DNA of 64,000 bases, taken from positions 372,001 through 436,000 of the forward strand of contig JAUCEF010000009.1 of assembly GCA_033558025.1 (NCBI GenBank), read 5' to 3'. The translations under genes were made by a program, and so were the position numbers. How positions within the stretch are numbered: position 1 is the stretch's first letter; every line of letters begins with the position of its first letter. This document shows positions 1-9,527 of the stretch, in pieces. The stretch is from Phytophthora sp. 'mugwort' (lineage: Eukaryota; Oomycota; Peronosporomycetes; Peronosporales; Peronosporaceae). Below the pieces are notes generated by a model. It saw only the letters and a list, made by a program, of their open reading frames with translations. It had not been told where the DNA came from and searched no databases.

Positions 1-934
1 ATCTGGATCGAGCGAGGACGAGCGCGGTGGCGACCAGCCAGCTCAGCGTACATCTGCTCAACAGCCTTGCACATGGTAACGTCACGGTACTCCTTGTACA
101 TATTGTGGGTACCGCTGCGAGAGTTGTAGCGGATCCAGATGCCGTAGTTGTTGACGATGCGGCGGTTCTTCTCGGTCAGCTGCAGAATGACAAATATAAC
201 AACACACAAAGGTCAGATTGTTGACCAGCGAAAATATTGTAACTTCGGCCAGAAGCTATTCATAAAGAGCTTCCTCGTCCGATTCGCAGTAGTCAGTTGT
301 TCAGAGTGGTGGGCTTACGGAAAAGTCCCCTCATTTGGTCCAATCCAAGAGAGCTAAACAACGGATCACACCGCGATCTCACTAGCGACAAAGCGGTTTG
401 CAAGCTGGAGTGGAGAGCGGCATGAGGGGTCACAGTCTCTCCACTCTCGTGGCAGGCAAGCGCTTATACTATGTCGCTAGGAGGATGTACCGCACACCAG
501 CCACGGTTGTGCGTACACAGGACGAGGAGTGGCGCACCGCTATAGATTAATTAACGGTGCTACCGCCCTCCACCTCCCAATAGTTATCGGATGAAACTAC
601 TGGGAGGATTTTCACTTGACTTGTTGGAGAGGCTGCAAACGCACCTCGTTGATGTCCAGGATCTCGCCCGTGGTCTTCTTCATCTTCTTCATCTGGTGCA
701 GGAAGTACCAGAAGCGCGACTGAGCCAGCACCGGGTTCGGCGCGAACAGCTTCATGCGGTAGGCCGGCGGGTTCGGCTCCTTCTCGGTGGGGGCCTTGCG
801 GCCAACAACTTGGAACTGACGGATCTGTTCATTGGCAAATGCAAGCGGCAAAAGTCAGTTTAGGTAATCATTTCGCATTTCACCTTGGCATTTTTACTGC
901 GGTTTGCAATTTTTCCACTTTAACATACCGGCAT
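1..934 (-). CDS. RPL18A: 60S ribosomal protein eL20 (L18a), 3' end off the window
   Basis: Structural protein of the large cytosolic ribosomal subunit. Three coding exons are visible on the minus strand. Exon 1 is 934-929 and holds only ATG CCG, followed by a GTATGT donor. Exon 2 is 824-645 and encodes the conserved N-terminal block with [21 protein letters not shown] and [10 protein letters not shown]. Exon 3 is 179-1 and encodes [33 protein letters not shown] and [12 protein letters not shown]. All junctions are GT-AG and phase 0, and the NE/LTEK join needs no gap against animal eL20 as I know it. The start is fixed by the short first exon and a transcription initiator about 25-35 nt upstream. 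Reading straight through exon 2 without splicing gives a spurious 79-aa ORF. The C-terminal residues lie beyond position 1. Identification is very secure. Confidence 0.95.
180..644 (-). other. Large intron 2 of the eL20 gene
   Basis: It starts with the donor GTGCGT (644-639) and ends with CTGCAG (185-180). At about 465 nt it is several times longer than the other introns visible in this window (53-104 nt). The extra length includes a foldback at 382-480. No ORF inside looks like a gene. Confidence 0.85.
382..480 (-). repeat. About 99-nt foldback in the eL20 intron
   Basis: The ends pair perfectly over 9 bp (382-390 with 472-480), and a second 9-bp helix (409-417 with 437-445) closes a 19-nt loop. 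A short AAGCG/CGCTT pairing lies between them. The result is one imperfect hairpin of about 100 nt. Ribosomal-protein introns commonly host small nucleolar RNAs in eukaryotes, but I see no clear C/D or H/ACA boxes. It may equally be a small foldback transposon or a chance structure. Confidence 0.5.
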
Positions 935-956
935 GGTTCTGCTTGAGGGAGTCTTC

Positions 957-970
957 CGGAGAATGAGCGA
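957..970 (-). promoter_or_regulatory. Oomycete-type initiator of the eL20 gene
   Basis: On the minus strand this reads TCGCTCATTCTCCG, matching the first ten bases of the oomycete initiator GCTCATTYYNCA. It lies about 25-35 nt upstream of the ATG at 934, a typical distance. An inverted CCAAT motif at 1042-1047 lies further upstream. The rest of 971-1210 shows nothing else I can name. Confidence 0.6.
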
Positions 971-1210
971 GAGCAGGCAAAGCGCGGCGTACTTTTGTTT
1001 GGCCGGTTTTACTGGCGGCGGGGGCCTCACGCCTTTTCAGCCAATGGAAGGTAGTTTTTCTCAAAACCCGGGTCGGAGAACCTAAACCCGCGGGTTACAC
1101 CTGCGCGAGTACTGTTTCGGTTTCGCTACATCCGAATATTTTAGTGCATGGTACATTTGCATCCTTGTAGAGGTACAGTATTCATTATTATGCACTACTA
1201 TTACTGTATA

Positions 1211-2691
1211 CAGTCGGCGCATTTAATATTTACGCACCCCCAAATTTGACAGCTCGCCCACTTCCATTCCAAAATAGGAACAAGGTTTGCGTATTTAGGC
1301 AGGGAAGGACAAAAGAAGGTGAGTAGCGTTTTCAAATTAATAAAACGTGAAGTAGTTGCCAAGATACAAAGTATTTCTCAAATTTGGTGAGATGCAAAAA
1401 TATTTACGCATGAGATTTTCGGTCAGATACGACCTATTAGTACGTAGGGCGCTTGGACATGCTCTTCAGCAGCTTTCTGATGTATTTAATGTCGAACTTC
1501 TCCCACTTGGCCATGATAGTCGCCGTCAGCTCGGCCACAGTCTCGAATTGTCGCCCGTTCGCATACATGCGTCGCGCCAGAACACCCCAAACGTTCTCAT
1601 GATGTTGAGATCCGGGCTTGTAGCTGGCCAATCAAGTGTGTCGAGCTCCTGCTCTTGAAGGAACGTTTTAGTGAATCTGGCAGCATGAATAGAGGCGTTA
1701 TCATGCTGAAAATAGGGGTAATTTTCCGGACAGTTTACGAGGAACGGTAGAAGGGCTGAGCGCAGCGTTGGTGTAAGCGAGAGCATTTTGTCTCCCCTTG
1801 AGAATCACTAGTGTGGTTTTACCGTGCCAGCTCACCCCTGCCTACGCCACCACACTGCCGCCACCGCATACCCGGCGTGAGAAGTACTGAGGGGCCTGAC
1901 GGAGATCGCACCAGTAATATCGATAGCCATCAGGCCGTCAAGGTTGACCTACTTTTCATCCGAAAAGACGACGCGGCGCCAGAAGCGACGCCGCTCGTCC
2001 CAAACGTCGGCAAACTCGCACCGTGCCTTCTTGTAGTGGGGCTTGCAGGCTGGGGCGGGTTTGCGCTTAGCAAACTTGGCCCAGATGTTGCGCAGAAGAG
2101 CGCATAAGATAGTAGACTCGCATACCTTCACAGCCAAAGATTTGGAAATCTGCTGGGCGGAGCAGTTCTTCACAGTAGCGAGCCGAAAATTTTCTCTAGA
2201 TGCCCTCTGACTGGATTTCCCTGGCCTTCCTTGCCGTTGCTTTCGCTTTGACAGCTCCGGTTGCTTGAGAAAGTAGCGCACGGCTCCTTCTGAGCACCCG
2301 ATCTCTCGCGTGATGGCTCTGTTGCTTGTTTTCTCAACTTTCCGCTTGATAATCGTCTCGCGCTGGTCGGCGGTGAGCTAGCGGACGCGGACCATCTTCG
2401 CGTTAGAACGCGCGCTACAAGGTCCGTTCGTTTTTAGCATTTATTACATTAATTCATAATCCTTTGCATATATTACCAAAATGACCGACATGCGTAAAAA
2501 TACTTTTGCTACGGTACCATTTCACAAAACCTGAAATTTCTTTCGTTGGAGAACTACGCGACCGGCGGCACAGGCAATGTGTTCAAGCTTCCGGGCCTTT
2601 AGAGACACTAAGGAGGTGGATCCATACTGGACTCCATCACTACATTTGGATCGTTTTGGGGTGCGTAAATTTTAAAGGCGCGGGCTGTTTT
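1211..2691 (-). mobile_element. Tc1-like DNA transposon with IR/DR ends
   Basis: Terminal inverted repeats are visible: the left end starts at 1211 with CAGTCGGCGC and the right end, read on the minus strand, starts near 2691 with CAGCCCGCGC. TA dinucleotides flank both ends (1209-1210 and 2692-2693), as expected for Tc1/mariner. Each end carries two copies of a motif with core TTTACGCA, at 1229-1236 and 1403-1410 on the left and (inverted) at 2662-2669 and 2491-2498 on the right. The spacing is nearly equal, 174 and 171 bp. This is the layout called IR/DR in Sleeping Beauty-type elements. The length of about 1.48 kb fits the superfamily. Confidence 0.8.
1437..2395 (-). pseudogene. Tc1-like transposase, broken
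   Basis: Encodes the cut-and-paste DDE transposase of the element at 1211-2691. From the ATG at 2395 an N-terminal HTH region follows, interrupted by a TAG five codons in. The ORF at 1949-2281 covers the second half of the DNA-binding region and ends in VVFSDEK, the first catalytic Asp. The next pieces in other frames contain FQHDNASIHAA (second Asp) and LDWPATSPDLN (the region before the third acidic residue). At least three stops or frameshifts separate the pieces. The family is certain from these motifs. The gene cannot make a functional product as read. Confidence 0.85.
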
Positions 2692-2760
2692 TAGCACACG
2701 TAACTAATAGTTACTAAAACTAAGCAATACTTTGGACGATCCTTTTCAAAATTAAGCTGA

Positions 2761-4695
2761 TCAACTATTAAAATTTTCGGGACGCGCAGTCTCCGGTTTG
2801 CACTCCCACCACACCGACAGTTCGTTTTGGTGCGCCATTCCCAGCTTGATTTCGCGGCACCAGAGGTTGAAGCGCCAGTCACACCGCTCCACTTCGAATT
2901 CACAACCGTGTAGATTGTCGACGTAGTTAACGATTAGCCACTGCATCAGCTCCAATGGAAGTCGAATGATGGAGTTTCGGTGGAACGCGAATCCTTCCGA
3001 GCGATTTGTCTTCAGGTACAGTACCACATCAAAGTGAGCACCGAGGATCGCTCGAGTCATTGCTGCAATTGTGCAGCCTTCCTCACGATTTTCTTGAAGA
3101 AACTTCACGATATCCAAGTGGCCATTCGCGGCGGCTTTGTCCATAGCGTCTGTGGTGCAGCCCTCGTTACGGTTCGTCTGTAACCACTTAACAACCTCGA
3201 GGTGTCCATTTTCAGCTGCCATGTCCATTGCCTTCGTCGTACAGCCTTCACGTCTATTCTCATGAAGCCACTTTACCACGTCAAGATATCCGTTGCTTGC
3301 CGCCGCGTCCATCGCCGCTGACGTACAGCCTTCGCTTCTGTTCGCTTGAAGCCATTGGATGACGTTCAAGTGGCCATTTTCAGCCGCCGAGTCCATGGCC
3401 ACGTGCGAGCATCCTTCGCTTCGGTGTGTATGCAGCCACTTTACGACTTCCAAGTGGCCTCTGCTAGCAGCAGAATTCATCGCAGCATTCGTGCACCCTT
3501 CGCTTCGGTTCCCGTGCAACCACTTGATGACGTCAAGGTGTCCTTCCAGCGCAGCTCCGTCCATTGCTTGCTCAGAGCAGCCTTCCGTTCGATGTTCATG
3601 GAGCCACTTGATGACGTCGAGTTGGCCGTGCATCGCTGCGCTGTCCATTACCGCGGCGCGACCGTGCTTGTATCCGTTGTCGTGCATCCATTTGACTACG
3701 TCCAAATGGCCGTTGTCTGCAGCATGCCACACAGTTGGACAAAACGGCACGTGCAGTTCACGATGGAGCCACTCGACGATCTCTAGATGTCCATTCCACG
3801 CTGCGACTTGCAAAGTGTAGAACCCCGGTCCGCCGATCGAGTGCGACCGTAAGTACTTCAAGAACGACAAGGCGCCATCTTTAGCAGGTAGATCCCAGTC
3901 GATCCAGGGTCCGACGATGCCGCAGTTCTCCAGGATCCACCTCGCCGTCCCCCACTGTTTATTGATCTGTGCGCTCCACAGAGCGTCTTCAGCGCTAGCC
4001 TGGCAGTCCTTGAACAGCCACTCCACAACGTCCACGTTGCCTACTGCAGCCGCAGCTTCCATCACCTTCTTGCGACTATCTTTATGAGGCACAGCGTTCA
4101 TGCGTAGCCACTCTACCACATCCGAATGCTTGTTCCTTAGTGCTCCACACATCTCCGTGGCGCCCCAGTAGCCGATTTCGCGATGGTTCTCGTACAACCA
4201 CTGCAAAATATGCAGATGACCATTAGCAGTAGCTGCAGCCACCGTCGTGGTGAGGTATGACGTGGGCCTGTAGCTCTCTATCAGCCACTGGACAGCCTCT
4301 AAATCGCCAGCAGCAGCGGCGACCGCCACCGTTCGGTTAAACTGAGACCGTCGGTAGAACGGATCCATCTCTTCAATGGGTTCCCGGGCAGCGACGTATT
4401 GCATCAAGCGCAGACTACCCGTGCGTTTGTACATCTCATGGGCCTGTTTGCCAGTCGAGAAGTCGTCCAGCAGCGCGTCAATGGCGAACAGGACGTGAGG
4501 CATCTCGACGTCGAGGCAGTGGTGACACACGAGTCGAACCTTCGCGAACACTGGCAAGTGGCACGTAGCGTTATTACTGGAAACCATTGGTGTCGAATGT
4601 CTTGGAGACTTGAGTGGAAGCTCGAGAATTGCGTTGTGGCGGATGAGACCGTCCGTCATCCACAGACTTCGTACGTGTAGAGAGCCCTCACCCAT
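2761..4695 (-). CDS. Ankyrin-type repeat protein, 644 aa
   Basis: Single-exon ORF of 644 codons. The N-terminal 100 residues contain a region shared with the other cluster members (LMQYVAARE-like motif). Residues from about 120 onward are stacked helix-turn-helix units. From about residue 340 these become a regular array of 28-residue units of the type GHLDVVKWLHENRSEGC..AAMD.AA, about nine in a row, ending with a diverged C-terminal cap (LPLELMQWLI, DWRFNLWC). No signal peptide or membrane segment is seen, so an intracellular protein-binding role is inferred. Ankyrin repeats bind proteins; the partner is unknown. The start at 4695 is the first ATG of the frame; Met13 or Met36 are alternatives. 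The 314 bp separating it from the decayed paralogue downstream (4696-5009) holds nothing recognisable. Confidence 0.85.
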   Translation of the reverse strand: MGEGSLHVRSLWMTDGLIRHNAILELPLKSPRHSTPMVSSNNATCHLPVFAKVRLVCHHCLDVEMPHVLFAIDALLDDFSTGKQAHEMYKRTGSLRLMQYVAAREPIEEMDPFYRRSQFNRTVAVAAAAGDLEAVQWLIESYRPTSYLTTTVAAATANGHLHILQWLYENHREIGYWGATEMCGALRNKHSDVVEWLRMNAVPHKDSRKKVMEAAAAVGNVDVVEWLFKDCQASAEDALWSAQINKQWGTARWILENCGIVGPWIDWDLPAKDGALSFLKYLRSHSIGGPGFYTLQVAAWNGHLEIVEWLHRELHVPFCPTVWHAADNGHLDVVKWMHDNGYKHGRAAVMDSAAMHGQLDVIKWLHEHRTEGCSEQAMDGAALEGHLDVIKWLHGNRSEGCTNAAMNSAASRGHLEVVKWLHTHRSEGCSHVAMDSAAENGHLNVIQWLQANRSEGCTSAAMDAAASNGYLDVVKWLHENRREGCTTKAMDMAAENGHLEVVKWLQTNRNEGCTTDAMDKAAANGHLDIVKFLQENREEGCTIAAMTRAILGAHFDVVLYLKTNRSEGFAFHRNSIIRLPLELMQWLIVNYVDNLHGCEFEVERCDWRFNLWCREIKLGMAHQNELSVWWECKPETARPENFNS

Positions 4696-5908
4696 TTAAA
4701 ACCTCACATAAGGACGCGAACAATCATAGGTCAGTTCACTTCAACGTGTAGCCATGTCTCTTCACGTCGGCATCGACTTCGAGTTGATACGGTTTAATGT
4801 CATCTCAACGATGATGCAGTCAACAGAGTCCTGGTGGATGCTTTTATGTGCACCCTTCATTGTAACTCGTACAGAACTCGCGTACCTTCGAGGTGCCCGG
4901 TATATATTTTGTAGTTGTGACATTAGCAAACTGTCTCCGAGTCTTAGCACCCAGCATTTAATCCTGGAAGACTGTCGGAGCATTTCCTCATTTCCCAACG
5001 CTCATATGCATTATCGCGGTGAAGAGAGGCCACATCACAGACCCACCACGTAGATGACGACGCATATTCACTCGCTCGTTGCAAGTTCACTTTGGCCCAC
5101 CATCTGTTGAATCGCTGGTCCGAAGTCGGCACCTCAAATTCGCAGCCGCCAACTTTGTTCGAGTAGGATGCACGACCCACTGCGTGAGCTTTATACACGA
5201 GTGCCGGAGGAAGGTTGTCTCTAAGAAGAAGTCCTGGAGCCGATGGGCGTTGAGGAACAGCACTACGTCAAAGTAGGCTCGCACTAATGCCCGCGCCATC
5301 GCGACCGCGGCAGATCCCTCGCGACGGTTGCGCTGGAGCCACCGCGCAACATGTAAACGGCCATTTGCAGCAGCATCGTTCATTGCGTCGACGGTACAGC
5401 CCTCTATGCGGTTCGTGTGAAGCCACTTAACAACATGAAGATGCTCGTTCTTGGCGGCGTTGTCCATAGCCTTATCGATGCAGCTTTCGCTGCGGTTACC
5501 ATGCAGCCACTTCACGACGTCGAGGTGGCCACCTAATGCCGCCCAGTCCGTTGCCCACGTCGTGTAGCCTTCGCTTCTGTTGGCGTGAAGCCACTTCACA
5601 ACGTCTAGATGCCCGTTGCAAGCAGCCCAATCCATCGCGGACGTCGTGCAGACCAACGCTTCGGTGCTTGTTGAGCCACTTGATCACATCAAAATGACTT
5701 TCGCGTGCAGCGCCATCCATCGCCGACGGTGTGCAGGTTGCGTTTCAATGCTCGTGCAAATACTGGACAATATCGCGCCTGCCGTTGGTTGCAGTCTGCA
5801 ACTTGCAGCGTCGTCTAACAGTATGCTAAAGCAGCGGTCTATATGGTGTTTGTGCAGCCGTTTAACGACGTCCAGATGGCCACTACGAGCGGCACAGCCT
5901 ATCACTGC

Positions 5909-6457
5909 CAGGGCTCCGAGTATTTAGATACTTGGGAATACTTTCTGCCACGCGGCAAAAATAAATAAAATACTTTGGAGTATTCCAAGAATAAAATATA
6001 TTGGATCACAAGGCATCACGCATTTCCTTCTGCCCATAAAAAGAAAATCTGCACAACTTCGAGCTCAGTGTGTGATTGATCACCCCATACGTCCACTCGC
6101 TTGGGATGAATTGAGGGGGAGTGCGCTGCAAAGTGCATTCCAAGAGGGTTACCTAAGATGGTCCATACCTGACCTAGGTGGATTAATGCCCCGCCCCCAC
6201 TCCCAGCCAACGTGACTTAACGGCAATGCTCTCGAAAGAGAAGATGGAGGTTCGATTCCTCCCGTTGACAATTACCGTCTGTTGTATTATGAGACTGCTG
6301 AGACCGCAGCAAGCTTAGATTCGACTGGGAGATGCAAACCCAGTCATTTTAAATGGCTGTAAAGTATTCGGAGAAAATCCAATGGCAAAAAATATATAAA
6401 TAAAATACTTGTACTTAATTTATTCTGTATCAGTATTATCTTTTTTTCGGAGCCCTG
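5909..6457. mobile_element. hAT-type MITE, 549 bp, inserted in an ankyrin gene
   Basis: The ends are inverted copies of CAGGGCTCCGA (left 5909-5919, right 6447-6457). The insertion is flanked by a perfect 8-bp target-site duplication, ATCACTGC (5901-5908 and 6458-6465). An 8-bp duplication with CAGGG-type termini is diagnostic of hAT. There is no transposase ORF inside, so it is non-autonomous. Both sides rejoin the ankyrin reading region, confirming the exact insertion. The subterminal regions are AT-rich and the centre (about 6050-6345) is GC-rich, including a tRNA-like stretch. Confidence 0.88.
6206..6269 (+). other. tRNA-like segment inside the hAT MITE
   Basis: A perfect T-arm is present: stem GGAGG/CCTCC with loop TTCGATT (6247-6263), including an exact RNA polymerase III B-box GGTTCGATTCC (6249-6259). 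The flanks GCCAACG (6206-6212) and CGTTGAC (6263-6269) can pair as an acceptor stem with one mismatch; the base at 6263 is shared with the T-stem reading, so the geometry is approximate. A CTCT/AGAG hairpin sits where an anticodon arm would be. The D-arm region is too short (about 33 nt between acceptor and T-arm), so this is not a functional tRNA. It may be a tRNA remnant or a captured SINE head. Confidence 0.45.
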
Positions 6458-6948
6458 ATCACTGCTGTACCTGTTGTATGGACATCATGCTTGTACAACC
6501 ACTTGATAACTTCAAGGTGCCCACGGTCAGCTGCCGCGATCATCGTAGCAGCATCGCAGCCCTCCAGCCATTTTCATAAAACCATTCCATTACATCAGAT
6601 GGCCATTTTGTGTTGCCTTACGCATAGCTTCTGCAGTCAAAGGCGCGCACAGGTCGCCATGGAGCCACTTCACGACCTCCAACTGGCCGTTCCTGGCCGC
6701 TGCCTCGAGCTTGAAGTAGCCCGGGCTTCCGATCGAGGAAGAGTGAAGGAATTTCAGAAACCCCAGCGCGCCGTCCTTTGCCGGCTGGTCCCAACTGATC
6801 AACGGCATCATCAGATCACGGTGCTCCAGGATCCATTGACTCGTTTCCCAGTGATGGGTGTTACTAGCGTTCAGCAAGGCACTGGAAGGCTAACCTTGTG
6901 GTCTTCGTGGAGCCACTTAACAATATCGAGATTACCAGCCCCCGCAGC

Positions 6949-6997
6949 AACATCCATCACTTCCATCATTCCCGGTACGATGGAAGTGATGGATGTT
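6949..6997. repeat. Perfect 19-bp inverted repeat (foldback scar)
   Basis: Arms 6949-6967 and 6979-6997 are exact reverse complements around an 11-nt spacer. The motif TTCCCGGTACG occurs at 6969-6979 and again at 7009-7019. The intact paralogue at about 11450-11500 lacks the inverted arm. The insert is therefore a small local inverted duplication inside the pseudogene. Confidence 0.9.
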
Positions 6998-7646
6998 ACT
7001 ACAATCCGTTCCCGGTACGGCATGCATCCGGAGCCACTCCACCGCATCGACATGACCATGCGTCAGCGCTCCACACATTTCTGTGTTGCCTCAGCAGCCA
7101 CGGTCATAATGATGTTCATACAGCCACTGCAACACACTCAACTGTCCGTTGGCAGCCGCTACCGACACCGCCTTGGTCACGAACTCGTGTGGCAGATAGT
7201 TTTCTATCAGCCACTTCAGCGCCTCCAGGTCTCCGTTCGTTACCGCCTTTTCCGCGGTCGTGTTGAACAGCCAGCAACAATAAAAGACGTTCATCTCGTC
7301 TAGATTTTCACGTGCAGCGACGTACTGCACGAGTCGCACGTTTCGCGTCCTCTTGTATGCGTCGACAATGGTCACGTCAGCTGGGAAGTCGTCGAGGAAG
7401 TCGTTCATACGGTGAACTACGTGGGTCAGCTCTCCATCCGTAAGCAATAGCTCGCCACGATGCGAAACACTCGTAAAGGCCGGCAAGTCAATTGTCATGA
7501 CGTAGCGTTGGTCGTTCCCGGTGGCGTCTCTAAGGGAAATCTTGAAGAATGCGAATGCGCCCAAGACCTACTTCAACATGAACTGCGGGTGTGACCGACG
7601 TAGTAGTAGCTGGTATACGTAGTACTTCGGTAATATACACAAGTCC

Positions 7647-9527
7647 TTAGCCTGGCGCCAATGCGTTTGCCTCGCCCATAAATGCCTCGCGCTCGTTCGC
7701 CTCAGCTTCGACCTTGAGCCAGTGGAGAATGTAGAATTTACCGAGCGCGTAGATTCGAAGACGGTCACGTCCGAGTTGCTCACGGTAATTGGCAAACAGC
7801 CACATGAGGACCTCGAGCTCTCCTGCTGCTGTGGCATTGACGAACGCTTTCACGGAACAGCCTTCCACGCGTTCACAGTGAAGAAAAAAGATGACATCGA
7901 AATGACCACCACTAGCTGCGCGGTCGATCGCGGCAATGGTACACCCTTCCTTGCGCGTTTCGTGAAGCCACTGCACCACGTCAAGATGACCACCAGCGGC
8001 AGCATTGTCCATAGCTGCAGACGTGCATCCTTCCTTGCGGTGATGATGAAGCCATCGAACGACGCCGAGGTGGCCTCCACCAGCAGCGCTATCCATTGCA
8101 GTAACGGTGCATCCTTCCGTCCGGTGTATGTGGAGCCACATGACGATTTCCAGGTGCCCACAAGTGGCGGCGAGGTCCATGGCGTCGGTTGAGCAGCCCT
8201 CTGTCCTATGTCCATGTAGCCATTTGATGAGTGCCAAGTGTCCGTTCCTCGATGCCAAATTCATAGCCGCGGTTGAGCAACCCTCGGTCCGGTTCTGGCT
8301 CAGCCACTGCACGGTCTCTATATGGTTAGATCGAGCTGCTCCGTCAATCGCTGCTGTTGTGCATCCTTCACTCCTATTGTCATGCAACCACCGCACAACT
8401 GCGAGATGTCCATTCGCCGCTGCTCCATCCATCGCGCGCTCGGTGCATCCCTCCGTCCTATTCGCATGAAGCCACTGTACCAGGTCCATATGGCCATTCT
8501 TCGCTGCGCCATCCATAGCATCCGTTGTACATCCTTCTTTACGATGCTCATGTAACCATTGCACGACGCCTAAGTGTCCTGCAGTCGCTGCGAGGTTCAT
8601 CGCGTCGCTAGTGCATCCTTCTTGTCGATGCTCATGCAACCACCGGACAACATTGAGGTGCCCATTAGCTGCCGCCTTGTTCATCGCACCGGTAGTAGCA
8701 TATCCCGAATGGTCCTGCAGCCAGCGCAGCGCGTCCAAATGTCCTCCCGCAGCCGTGTCGTCCATCGAAATTGACGACGAGCTGGAGCTGAACAGATTCG
8801 TGCGCAACCACTCGAGCACCTCCAAATGACCGCCACTCGCTGCCAGCACAGCCGCATAGGGCGACCACTCGCCTCGTACCTCACACAACCACCGAACCAT
8901 TTCGAGGTCTCCGTTCCTCGCCGCCTCCTCCAGCGTCACAAAGAACATGTGCGTCGGTGGCGGCGCGGTGTGTTCATGCAGCCATTGGGCAACGTCCAGG
9001 TGGCCGTGTTTGCCAGCGAAAAAGAGCTCTCTCGCTCCCCAGAACACGGTGAGCTCCTGTCGGCAGCTCTTGTCTAACAGCCACTCGAGCACCTGCAGCT
9101 GTCCATGCTTGGCTGCTTCTTCCACGGCAACGGTGACGCGGCAGTGTGACGACACGCCCACGAGCCACTTCAGTGTCTGCAGGTCTCCTCTGGCAGCAAC
9201 CGCTGCAGAGGCGCGCGTGAACTCCCATTGTCGATAGAAGACGTCGCGCTGTCGGTGGGCCGTGACCGAGTGGCGGGCTGCGGCCGCGCGGTGCGCCACG
9301 ATGCGCTCGAGCAGACGCAGCGACACCCCGAGGCCGTCGGGTGCCGCGACACCACGCGCACAGGCCGACGCGATGGTCCAAAGCGCAGAATAGTCCAAGA
9401 AGCTGCTCACGGCCGCCGTCACGTGCTTAAGTGGCGCGAGACGCGGTTGCGCGCGACACACGACGTTGGCCGACGTCAGTGGCGGCGGCGGCACCATTGC
9501 GGTGCTGTCAATGGCGGACTGAGTCAA
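7647..9527 (-). CDS. Ankyrin-type repeat protein, 626 aa
   Basis: Intact single-exon ORF. The first 60 residues are hydrophobic and alanine-rich but not a clear signal peptide. Residues 75-230 hold irregular helical repeats. From about residue 255 there are some eleven near-regular 28-residue units (GHLxVVxWLHxHRxEGCTxxAMDxAA), the longest array in the cluster. The C-terminal cap differs from its neighbours (ending with AFMGEANALAPG), so this is the most divergent member. Helix-only units with no TPLH motif suggest an ankyrin-derived solenoid scaffold. The role and partner are unknown. It lies about 150 bp from the decayed paralogue and 545 bp from the next intact gene, all on the same strand. 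I did not find an initiator motif close to the ATG. Confidence 0.85.
   Translation of the reverse strand: MTQSAIDSTAMVPPPPLTSANVVCRAQPRLAPLKHVTAAVSSFLDYSALWTIASACARGVAAPDGLGVSLRLLERIVAHRAAAARHSVTAHRQRDVFYRQWEFTRASAAVAARGDLQTLKWLVGVSSHCRVTVAVEEAAKHGQLQVLEWLLDKSCRQELTVFWGARELFFAGKHGHLDVAQWLHEHTAPPPTHMFFVTLEEAARNGDLEMVRWLCEVRGEWSPYAAVLAASGGHLEVLEWLRTNLFSSSSSSISMDDTAAGGHLDALRWLQDHSGYATTGAMNKAAANGHLNVVRWLHEHRQEGCTSDAMNLAATAGHLGVVQWLHEHRKEGCTTDAMDGAAKNGHMDLVQWLHANRTEGCTERAMDGAAANGHLAVVRWLHDNRSEGCTTAAIDGAARSNHIETVQWLSQNRTEGCSTAAMNLASRNGHLALIKWLHGHRTEGCSTDAMDLAATCGHLEIVMWLHIHRTEGCTVTAMDSAAGGGHLGVVRWLHHHRKEGCTSAAMDNAAAGGHLDVVQWLHETRKEGCTIAAIDRAASGGHFDVIFFLHCERVEGCSVKAFVNATAAGELEVLMWLFANYREQLGRDRLRIYALGKFYILHWLKVEAEANEREAFMGEANALAPG

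Larger units (their letters stand above)
5010..7500 (-). pseudogene. Decayed ankyrin-type gene split by a hAT MITE
   Basis: Close paralogue of the intact gene at 10073-12013; the two share long identical stretches such as DAYKRT, VRLVQYVAARE, WLFNTTAE and YLPHEF. The N-terminal part runs from about 7500 to 6490. It is interrupted by a stop after HHYDRGC (about 7091), a foldback insertion at 6949-7010, and further frame breaks near 6880 and 6600. The middle is split by a 549-bp insertion at 5909-6457. The C-terminal part (5905-5010) has regular 28-residue units but changes frame near 5690, 5650 and 5180, ending in a STWWVCD-type tail like the intact paralogue. The lesions are multiple and independent, so it is a true pseudogene rather than a sequencing slip. 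Confidence 0.88.

Noticed and set aside
612..851. 79-aa unspliced minus-strand ORF over eL20 exon 2
   Set aside because: It reads into both introns; the spliced model with GTATGT and GTGCGT donors matches the eL20 family exactly.
6206..6269. Functional tRNA gene
   Set aside because: The D-arm is missing and the acceptor pairing is imperfect; only the T-arm is convincing.
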